Source: Actinocorallia aurantiaca (GTDB lineage: Bacteria > Actinomycetota > Actinomycetes > Streptosporangiales > Streptosporangiaceae). Taken from it: 64,000 nt of DNA. Below, one piece after another: positions 58,038 through 64,000 of the stretch; the first letter of the stretch is position 1, and every line of letters starts with the position of its first letter. Location: contig NZ_BAAATZ010000004.1 of NCBI RefSeq assembly GCF_039533685.1, positions 19,512 to 83,511 on the forward strand, given 5' to 3'. The position numbers and the translations under genes were made by a program. The notes beneath the pieces were generated by a model, which worked only from the letters and a program-made list of their open reading frames with translations, was not told the origin of the DNA and made no database searches.

Positions 58038-58898
58038 CTACTCCGTGGTCAGGCGGGCCGTGACGAACCGGTCCCGGTCGGTGAGATCACGGCGGTTGCG
58101 CTGATCACGCCAGCCGTGTTCCTCGGCGAAGATCCAGTAGACGGGCGCGCCCTGCAGGTCGCTGTGCTCGACCGCGACGAAGCCGCCGGGCCGCAGCAGC
58201 CTGCGCGCGGTGCGCTCGACCACCCGGACGGCGTCCAGGCCGTCGTCCCCGCCGCCCCACAGGGCCGCGGCGGGGTCGTGGTCGCGGACGTCGCGCGGCA
58301 CGTACTCCCACTCGCTCATCGGAATGTAGGGCGGGTTGCTGACCACCAGGTCGACCAGGCCGTCGAGCTCGGGCAGGGCCCTGGCGAAATCCGTGTGGTG
58401 CGGGGTGACCTGGCCGCGCTCGTCCAGGTTCTCGATGTTGCGGGACGCCCACCGGTACGCGTCGGCGTCGAGTTCGACGGCGTGGACGCGGGCCTGCGGC
58501 ACTTCCTGGGCGATCGACAGCGCGATCGCGGCGGAGCCGGTGCCCAGGTCGACCACGACCGGGTCGGCGACGTCCATCTCCCGCAGGGTGTCGATGGCCC
58601 AGCCGGCGACCACCTCGGTCTCCGGGCGGGGCACGAACACCCCGGGGCCGACGGCCAGCTCCAGGTAGCGGAAGAAGGCCCGGCCGGTGATGTGCTGCAG
58701 CGGCTCCCCCGCCTCCCGGCGGGCGATGCCCTCCCAGTAGCGGGCGTCGAAGGCGTTGTCGGGCAGGGTGTGCAGTTCGCCGCGGCTCACCCCGTGCACG
58801 GCGGCGGCCAGCTCCTCGGCGTCGGCACGGGGCGAGGCGACACCGGCTTCGGCCAGCCGTGTCGTCGCCCTGGCGATCTCGTCGAGAAGCAAGTTCAT
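58038..58898 (-). CDS. prmC: Release-factor glutamine N5-methyltransferase
   Basis: A 286-residue SAM-dependent enzyme methylating the Gln of the GGQ motif in RF1 and RF2. The N-terminal helical domain recognises the release factor. The Rossmann domain has VVDLGTGSAAIALSIA (SAM loop) and SNPPYIPMSE, whose NPPY binds the Gln. Its start overlaps the prfA stop by one base, coupling the enzyme to its substrate. Confidence 0.95.
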   Translation of the reverse strand: MNLLLDEIARATTRLAEAGVASPRADAEELAAAVHGVSRGELHTLPDNAFDARYWEGIARREAGEPLQHITGRAFFRYLELAVGPGVFVPRPETEVVAGWAIDTLREMDVADPVVVDLGTGSAAIALSIAQEVPQARVHAVELDADAYRWASRNIENLDERGQVTPHHTDFARALPELDGLVDLVVSNPPYIPMSEWEYVPRDVRDHDPAAALWGGGDDGLDAVRVVERTARRLLRPGGFVAVEHSDLQGAPVYWIFAEEHGWRDQRNRRDLTDRDRFVTARLTTE

Positions 58899-59953
58899 TA
58901 CTGCTGAATTTCGTCCAGCCTGCGTGCCATGTCGGCGTCGAGGAGCGCCTGGATCACCGACTGCAGATCTCCGTCCATCACCTGGTCGAGGTTATACGCC
59001 TTGAAGCCCACGCGGTGGTCGGAGATGCGGTTCTCGGGGAAGTTGTAGGTGCGGATGCGCTCGGAGCGGTCGACCGTGCGCACCTGGGCCTTGCGTTCGG
59101 CCGAGGCGGCGGCGTCGGCCTCCTCCTGCGCGGCGGCCAGCAGCCGGGAGCGCAGGACGCGCAGCGCCGACTCCTTGTTCTGCAGCTGGCTCTTCTCGTT
59201 CTGGCACTGCACGACCGTGCCGGTGGGGATGTGGGTGATCCGCACGGCCGAGTCCGTGGTGTTGACCGACTGCCCGCCGGGGCCGCCGGAGCGGAACACG
59301 TCGACGCGCAGGTCGTTGGGGTCGATCTGGATGTCGATGTCCTCGGCCTCGGGGGTGACCAGCACCCCGGCCGCCGAGGTGTGGATCCGGCCCTGGGACT
59401 CGGTGACCGGCACCCGCTGCACGCGGTGCACGCCGCCCTCCCACTTCAGCCGGGACCAGGCGCCCTCCTTGGCCTTCACCGCCAGGGTGACGCTCTTGTA
59501 GCCGCCCAGGTCCGACAGCTGGGAGTCGATGATCTCGGTCTTCCAGCCGATCCGCTCGGAGTAGCGGGTGTACATCCGCAGGAGGTCCCCGGCGAACAGG
59601 GCGGACTCCTCGCCGCCCTCGCCCGCCTTGATCTCGACGATCACGTCCTTGTCGTCGTTGGGGTCGCGCGGGACCAGCAGCCGCTTGAGGCGCTCGTGCA
59701 GCTCCTCGATCTGCTGCTCCAGGGCCGTCGCCTCCTCGGCGAACGCCTTGTCCTCCGCGGCGAGCTCCCGGGCGGTGCCCAGGTCGTCCTCGGCCGCCTC
59801 CAGCTCCTTGTACGCCTCTACGATCGGGCGCAGGTGGGCGTAGCGCTTGCCCAGCTCACGCGCCTTCCTCTGGTCGGCGTGCACGGCCGGATCACCGAGC
59901 GCCTGCTCGATGTCGGCGTACTCGCGCAGGAAGTCGTCGAGGTCGAAATTCAC
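58898..59953 (-). CDS. prfA: Peptide chain release factor 1
   Basis: A 351-residue release factor reading UAA and UAG. The peptidyl-hydrolase loop is RSGGPGGQSVNTTDSA with the GGQ motif. The anticodon-like tripeptide region lies near VHRVQRVPVTESQGR. GTG 59953 (VNFDLDDFLREYAD) starts the protein a few residues shorter than the usual ~358. A 70-bp tandem repeat lies directly upstream, between rpmE and prfA. Confidence 0.95.
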   Translation of the reverse strand: MNFDLDDFLREYADIEQALGDPAVHADQRKARELGKRYAHLRPIVEAYKELEAAEDDLGTARELAAEDKAFAEEATALEQQIEELHERLKRLLVPRDPNDDKDVIVEIKAGEGGEESALFAGDLLRMYTRYSERIGWKTEIIDSQLSDLGGYKSVTLAVKAKEGAWSRLKWEGGVHRVQRVPVTESQGRIHTSAAGVLVTPEAEDIDIQIDPNDLRVDVFRSGGPGGQSVNTTDSAVRITHIPTGTVVQCQNEKSQLQNKESALRVLRSRLLAAAQEEADAAASAERKAQVRTVDRSERIRTYNFPENRISDHRVGFKAYNLDQVMDGDLQSVIQALLDADMARRLDEIQQ

Positions 59954-59985
59954 TGTCTGCTCTCTTCGGGCGGCGGACCGCGGAT

Positions 59986-60125
59986 CGTTCAGCACGCGCC
60001 GGCGTGCGTTCGGCCACGGGACAGAACACCGTCAAGGGTGCGTCTGTCGGTGGACCGTCCAGCGCGCGTCAGCGTGCGTTCGGCCACGGGACAGGACGCC
60101 GTCAGGGGTGCGTCTGTCGGTGGAC
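59986..60125. repeat. Two tandem copies of a 70-bp repeat upstream of prfA
   Basis: Bases 59986-60055 and 60056-60125 are about 90% identical. Each contains GCGTGCGTTCGGCCACGGGA and GTGCGTCTGTCGGTGGAC. The block is non-coding, immediately between the rpmE terminator and the prfA start region. Confidence 0.85.
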
Positions 60126-60139
60126 GGGGAAGACAGAAA

Positions 60140-60186
60140 CCGGGCCCGGCCGCGAGACTGCCTTCGCAGCCCGCGGCCGGGCCCGG
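60140..60186 (-). terminator. Large GC-rich hairpin after rpmE
   Basis: CCGGGCCCGGCCGCG (60140-60154) pairs exactly with CGCGGCCGGGCCCGG (60172-60186), 17-base loop, eight bases after the rpmE stop. Confidence 0.75.
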
Positions 60187-60193
60187 CGCCCGT

Positions 60194-60430
60194 CTACTTG
60201 TCCTTGTCCGCGGCGTCCGCAGCCTTCTTCTTGCCGAAGCGGGCCTCGAAGCGGGCCACGCGGCCGCCGGTGTCGAGGAGCTTCTGCTTGCCCGTGTAGA
60301 ACGGGTGGCACTGGGAGCAGACGTCGGAGCGGATGACGCCGCTCTCCACGGTGCTGCGGGTCTTGAACGTCGCGCCGCACGTACAGGTCACTTCGGTGAC
60401 CACGTAGTTCGGGTGGATGTCAGGCTTCAT
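60194..60430 (-). CDS. rpmE: 50S ribosomal protein bL31 (zinc-binding form)
   Basis: A 78-residue large-subunit protein. Cys16, Cys18, Cys38 and Cys41 form the zinc site (TCTCGA and CSQCH), so this is the C+ form used when zinc is plentiful. The start MKPDIHPNYVV and PFYTGKQKLLDT are typical. The C-terminal ~15 residues are a Lys/Ala/Asp tail. GGAGATCACCC precedes the ATG. It lies between rho and prfA, as in other actinomycetes. Confidence 0.96.
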   Translation of the reverse strand: MKPDIHPNYVVTEVTCTCGATFKTRSTVESGVIRSDVCSQCHPFYTGKQKLLDTGGRVARFEARFGKKKAADAADKDK

Positions 60431-60500
60431 GGGTGATCTCCTTCGAGACGGCACCGGGTCAACCACGAGATGCGGGGCTGGGAACCGGAGCCTTTGGCCT
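60431..60500 (-). promoter_or_regulatory. Possible rpmE (L31) leader RNA
   Basis: On the minus strand, GGCT-N9-AGCC (around 60465-60485) can form a small hairpin in the leader before the GGAG site. Actinobacterial L31 genes are known to carry a ribosomal leader element. I cannot confirm the consensus by eye. Confidence 0.3.
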
Positions 60501-60540
60501 TTCAAGTATGCCGGATACCAGAACGTGCCGGGACCGGACG

Positions 60541-61167
60541 CTATTCCCGGCACCGCAGGTAGGCCAGCACCGCCCGGACCCGGCGGTGGGCGTCCTGTGA
60601 GCTCTCCAGCCCGAGCTTGAGGAAGATCCGGGAGATGTGCTTCTCCACCGCGCCCTCGCCGACCACCAGCCGGCGGGCCAGCCCCGCGTTCGACAGGCCC
60701 TCGGCCATCAGGGCCAGGACCTCCCGCTCACGCGGCGTCAGGTCGTCCAGGGGGCGGCGTCCGAGCAGCTGCGAGATCACCTCCGGGTCGATGACGGTGC
60801 CGCCCGCCGCCACCCGCCGCACCGCGTCGACGAACTCCGCCACCTCCGACACCCGCTCCTTGAGCAGGTAGCCGACGCCGCGGGCGCCGCCGCCGAGCAG
60901 TTCGGCGGCGTACTGCTCCTCCACGTACTGCGAGAGCACCAGGACGGGCACGGGCCGGACGGCCAGCGCCGCCCGCAGCCCCTCGTCGGTGAAGGTCGGC
61001 GGCATCCGCACGTCGGCGATCGCCAGGTCGGGCCGGTGCTCGGCGACCAGGGCGACCAGGCCCTCCCCGTCGGAGGCGGTCCCCGCCGTCTCGATGCCCT
61101 CGTCCGCGAGCAGCCGCACCAGGCCCTCGCGCAGCAGCACGGAATCCTCCGCGATCACGACTCGCAT
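60541..61167 (-). CDS. NarL/LuxR-family response regulator
   Basis: A 208-residue regulator. The receiver domain has acidic residues Glu7-Asp8, the phospho-acceptor Asp52 in ADVRMPP, and a Lys in YLLKERV. The LuxR-type HTH (LTPREREVLALMAEGLSNAG, EKHISRIFLKLGL) binds DNA. The start at ATG 61167 (MRVVIAED) is preferred to ATG 61176. It is 10 bases downstream of the histidine kinase, which is its obvious partner. Targets unknown. Confidence 0.92.
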   Translation of the reverse strand: MRVVIAEDSVLLREGLVRLLADEGIETAGTASDGEGLVALVAEHRPDLAIADVRMPPTFTDEGLRAALAVRPVPVLVLSQYVEEQYAAELLGGGARGVGYLLKERVSEVAEFVDAVRRVAAGGTVIDPEVISQLLGRRPLDDLTPREREVLALMAEGLSNAGLARRLVVGEGAVEKHISRIFLKLGLESSQDAHRRVRAVLAYLRCRE

Positions 61168-61177
61168 GGGACCCATT

Positions 61178-62485
61178 TCACCAGTCGCAGGGCAGGACCG
61201 CCCGGACGACCGTGGGCCCGCCCTCGGGGCTGTCGACCGTCAGCGTCCCGTCGATGGTCGCCGCCCGGTCCGCCAGGCCCGCCAGGCCGCCGCCCGGCTG
61301 GAACCGCGCGCCGCCGACGCCGTCATCGCGCACCTCGACGACCACCTTGTCCCCCTCCCGCGTCACTTCCACGGCGACCTGCGACGCCCCGGCGTACTTG
61401 CCGATGTTCGTCAGCGCCTCGGCCACGGTGAAGTAGGCGATCGACTCGACCGCCGCCGGAGGGCGCTCGTCCAGGCGGACGTCGATCCGCACCGGGACGG
61501 GCGAGCGCGCCGCCAGCGCCGACAGGGCGGCGTCCAGGCCCCGGTCGGTGAGGATCGCCGGGTAGATCCCCCTGGCCAGCTGCCGCAGCTCGGTGATCGC
61601 CGCGCGGGCGCCGGTGTGCGCCTGGTCGATCAGCAGCCGGGCGCCCTCGGGATCGGCGTCCAGCTTGCTCCTGGCCCGCCCGATGTCCATCGCCACGGCC
61701 AGCAGCTGCTGCTGGGCCCCGTCGTGCAGGTCCCGCTCGATCCGCCGCCGCTCGCTCTCCGCGGCGTCCACCCCCCGGGCCCTGCTGACCTGCAGCTCCG
61801 TCGCGCGGGCCCGCAGCGCCTGCTTCTCGCTCGGGCCCAGCAGCACCCTGGCGAGCAGGACGTGCAGGACGCTCACCCCCTTCACCGCGTACAGGGCGAG
61901 GAAGAGGCAGACGATCCCGACGGCGGTGAAGGGCAGCCCCTCGTACCAGGTGTCGATCCGCGGCTGGTAGGACCCGAACTCCGGCACGAATCCCTGGTTG
62001 ATCTGCCCGCCCACGGGAGCGAACAGCATCGCGCCGGTGAACGCCCACATCACCAGCGATCCCACGAAGTAGCCGAAGGCCAGGGGGAGGCGGACGACCT
62101 GGAACGCCAGGTCCTTCCAGGTGGCCGGATCCCCCAGGATCGTCCTGCCCTTCTGCAGCAGCCCGCCCTCCGGGATCCGCCGGTAGGGGCTCGGGACGGG
62201 CGTGCCGAACACGAACCCGACCAGCCACCGGTCGAGGATCGACCCGAAGCGCAGCACCACCAGCAGCAGCGCCCAAAGCGGGAGGCCGATCCAGATGATC
62301 GTGGTCGCGGCGGCCAGCGGGACCCCCGCGCACAGGAGGATGAACCAGCCCAGCCCCAGCGGGCCGTTCAGCGGGAAGTAGACGGCCGCCTTCCACACCG
62401 TGGGGTCCCTGAGCAGGCTCAGGGGCGGCGGCACCTTGATCGTCGGCGTGTACGCCTCTTCGGCCGGTTGCTTCGACTCGGTCAT
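61178..62485 (-). CDS. Membrane sensor histidine kinase (HisKA_3 type)
   Basis: A 435-residue kinase. The N-terminal half has about five or six helices in the sensor-like (DUF-type) region common to actinobacterial NarX-like kinases (GLGWFILLCAGVPLAAATTI; WALLLVVLRFG; AVGIVCLFLALYAVKG). The phospho-acceptor His254 lies in RRRIERDLHDGAQQQL. The HATPase has EALTNIGKYAGA and DDGVGGA, GGGLAGLADRA. ATG 62485 follows AGGAACCCCC. It pairs with the response regulator downstream. The stimulus is unknown; the position between rho and rpmE is not a usual core position. Confidence 0.92.
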   Translation of the reverse strand: MTESKQPAEEAYTPTIKVPPPLSLLRDPTVWKAAVYFPLNGPLGLGWFILLCAGVPLAAATTIIWIGLPLWALLLVVLRFGSILDRWLVGFVFGTPVPSPYRRIPEGGLLQKGRTILGDPATWKDLAFQVVRLPLAFGYFVGSLVMWAFTGAMLFAPVGGQINQGFVPEFGSYQPRIDTWYEGLPFTAVGIVCLFLALYAVKGVSVLHVLLARVLLGPSEKQALRARATELQVSRARGVDAAESERRRIERDLHDGAQQQLLAVAMDIGRARSKLDADPEGARLLIDQAHTGARAAITELRQLARGIYPAILTDRGLDAALSALAARSPVPVRIDVRLDERPPAAVESIAYFTVAEALTNIGKYAGASQVAVEVTREGDKVVVEVRDDGVGGARFQPGGGLAGLADRAATIDGTLTVDSPEGGPTVVRAVLPCDW

Positions 62486-62607
62486 GGGGGTTCCTCTCTC
62501 TGCCTCCCCAAGACTCCCGGACCCGCACCGCGCCGGCCATCCGGCGGCCCGCCGTCTTCGCGGTGGGGACAACCCCCCGCCGCGACCCGGGAGCGGTGGG
62601 AGAAACG

Positions 62608-62643
62608 GGCGGGGCCCGCACGGACGTCCGTGCGGGCCCCGCC
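62608..62643 (-). terminator. Perfect 18-bp palindromic terminator after rho
   Basis: GGCGGGGCCCGCACGGAC (62608-62625) is followed directly by its exact complement (62626-62643); about 16 bp of stem with a four-base loop. It begins 15 bases after the rho stop on the minus strand. Confidence 0.85.
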
Positions 62644-62658
62644 TCGTGAAACCGGTGA

Positions 62659-64000
62659 TCAGTCGTGCGCGACGGTCGTCTTCTGGACCTGGAGCAGGAA
62701 CTCCGCGTTCGACTTGGTCTCCCTCATCTTCTCCAGCAGGAGCTCGAGGGCCTGCTGGGTGTCGAGGGCGTGCAGCACCCGGCGCAGCGACCAGACCACC
62801 CGCAGCTCCTCGGGAGCCATGAGGATCTCCTCCTTGCGGGTGCTGGACGCGTCCACGTCCACCGCGGGGAAGATGCGCTTGTCCGCGAGCTGCCGGCTGA
62901 GCTTGAGCTCCATGTTGCCGGTGCCCTTGAACTCCTCGAAGATCACCTCGTCCATCCGCGAGCCGGTCTCGACCAGCGCGGTGGCCAGGATGGTCAGCGA
63001 GCCGCCGTTCTCGATGTTGCGGGCCGCGCCGAAGAACCGCTTGGGCGGGTACAGCGCGGTGGAGTCCACACCACCGGACAGGATGCGCCCGGAGGCCGGG
63101 GCCGCCAGGTTGTAGGCGCGGCCCAGCCGGGTGATGGAGTCCAGCAGCACGACCACGTCGTGGCCCAGCTCGACCAGGCGCTTGGCCCGCTCGATGGCCA
63201 GCTCGGCGACCGTGGTGTGGTCCTCGGCGGGACGGTCGAAGGTCGAGTGGATGACCTCGCCCTTCACCGACCGCTGCATGTCGGTCACTTCCTCCGGACG
63301 CTCGTCCACCAGGACGACCATCAGGTGGCACTCGGGGTTGTTCTTGGTGATCGCGTTGGCGATCGACTGCATCACCATCGTCTTGCCGGCCTTGGGCGGC
63401 GAGACGATCAGACCGCGCTGGCCCTTGCCGATCGGGCTGACCAGGTCGATGATCCGGGTCGTCAGGATGCCCGGGTCGGTCTCCAGGCGCAGCCTCTCCT
63501 GCGGGTACAGGGGGGTGAGCTTGGAGAACTCCAGCCGGCCTCTGGCCTGCTCGGGCTCCATGCCGTTGACCGTGTCGAGGCGGACCAGCGCGTTGAACTT
63601 CTCGCGCCGCTCGCCCTCGCGGGCCTGGCGCACCGCGCCGGTGATCACGTCGCCCTTGCGCAGGCCGTTCTTGCGGACCTGGGCCAGCGAGACGTACACG
63701 TCGTTGGGGCCCGGCAGGTAACCGGTGGTCCGCACGAACGCGTAGTTGTCGAGGATGTCGAGGATTCCGGCGACCGGGATCAGCACGTCGTCGTCGGAGA
63801 CGACGGGCTCGGCCTCGTAGCGCTCGCGCCCGGTGCCGCGGCCCCGGTTGCGCTCGCGGAACCGGCGTCCCCTGCGTCCGCCCCGCTCGTCGTCGTGGTC
63901 GCCGCCCTGCTGGCCGCCGCGGTCGCTCCGGTCGCCGCGCTCGCCGCGCTCGTGCCGGTCGCCGCCCTGCTGGCCGCCGCGATCACCGCGTTCGCCACGG
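62659..64000 (-). CDS. rho: Transcription termination factor Rho (start outside window)
   Basis: The C-terminal 447 or so residues of Rho, an RNA-dependent ATPase helicase. The frame runs open to base 63999, so the N-terminus is missing. The visible first ~60 residues are an Arg/Gly/Asp-rich low-complexity insert with repeated GDRGGQQGGD units, normal for actinobacterial Rho and adding RNA affinity. Then come the cold-shock RNA-binding domain (GILDILDNYAFVRTTGYLPG), the P-loop SPPKAGKTMVMQ, and LLDSITRLGRAYN. The Q/R-loop residues are intact. Confidence 0.96.
   Translation of the reverse strand, partial: RGERGDRGGQQGGDRHERGERGDRSDRGGQQGGDHDDERGGRRGRRFRERNRGRGTGRERYEAEPVVSDDDVLIPVAGILDILDNYAFVRTTGYLPGPNDVYVSLAQVRKNGLRKGDVITGAVRQAREGERREKFNALVRLDTVNGMEPEQARGRLEFSKLTPLYPQERLRLETDPGILTTRIIDLVSPIGKGQRGLIVSPPKAGKTMVMQSIANAITKNNPECHLMVVLVDERPEEVTDMQRSVKGEVIHSTFDRPAEDHTTVAELAIERAKRLVELGHDVVVLLDSITRLGRAYNLAAPASGRILSGGVDSTALYPPKRFFGAARNIENGGSLTILATALVETGSRMDEVIFEEFKGTGNMELKLSRQLADKRIFPAVDVDASSTRKEEILMAPEELRVVWSLRRVLHALDTQQALELLLEKMRETKSNAEFLLQVQKTTVAHD

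Overview
The window is chromosomal DNA from a high-GC actinomycete, most likely of the Streptosporangiales (Streptosporangium/Planomonospora/Nonomuraea type). The evidence is the strong G/C third-position bias, frequent GTG starts, many apparently leaderless genes, actinobacterial families (NucS, DUF2017, DUF2550, DUF3039, Mec/CysO/CysM, a Scy/FilP-like coiled coil), and gene order close to Streptomyces around rho-rpmE-prfA-prmC-tsaC ... wecA-atpI-atpBEFHAGDC and around thiolase-mce-filP. The genus is an inference. Three short N runs (37076-37110, 50869-50885, 55241-55283) mark unresolved bases.

Layout. 1-2265: a partner-switching signalling cluster (an ATPase-type anti-sigma fragment, a MEDS-STAS protein, a MEDS-HATPase protein). 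2282-6118: minus-strand housekeeping genes rdgB, rph, an MBL hydrolase, murI and a thioesterase. 6255-9321: a small L7/L12-like protein, the mec-cysO-cysM cysteine module with a probable leader peptide, DUF2017 and clpS. 9394-11337: pncB-pncA for NAD salvage. 11429-18298: a helicase, two paralogous LPXTG-type proteins, YqgE, DUF3039, a secreted M43 protease and malic enzyme. 18503-22518: a YbbN-like co-chaperone, a degenerate ABC ATPase with its membrane partner, and DUF4230. 22562-25875: thiolase, methylmalonyl-CoA epimerase and the coiled-coil protein. 25979-35691: an AI-2E-type exporter, hydrolases, 3-hydroxyacyl-CoA dehydrogenase, a luciferase-like enzyme, an aldehyde dehydrogenase, an M50 protease, and a TetR/MpaB pair around a clear operator. 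35940-38183: four tandem paralogous secreted peptides with repeated promoters and repeated upstream mini-ORFs. 38254-41706: nucS, a sulfotransferase-like gene, GNAT, pduO and DUF2550. 41724-50823: the ATP synthase operon headed by wecA. 50961-57162: an accessory island with three related secreted proteins, a Ser/Thr kinase with a WD40 propeller and a DUF2207-like membrane protein. 57159-64000: tsaC, prmC, prfA, rpmE, a two-component system and the start-less end of rho.

The least ordinary parts are: the secreted-peptide array, where all four copies keep TTGACC-N17-NRCATT, a mini-ORF starting MxDRC exactly 12 nt after the -10 box, and a mini-ORF stop at the main start codon; a leaderless mini-ORF ending in Tyr-Asp-Cys-Arg between mec and cysO; an ABC ATPase that has lost every catalytic motif; a pair of LPXTG paralogs of which one lacks an export signal; and a secreted two-domain family present as one fusion and two single-domain proteins around a receptor-like kinase. 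No tRNA, rRNA, CRISPR array, insertion sequence, integrase or phage gene was seen.
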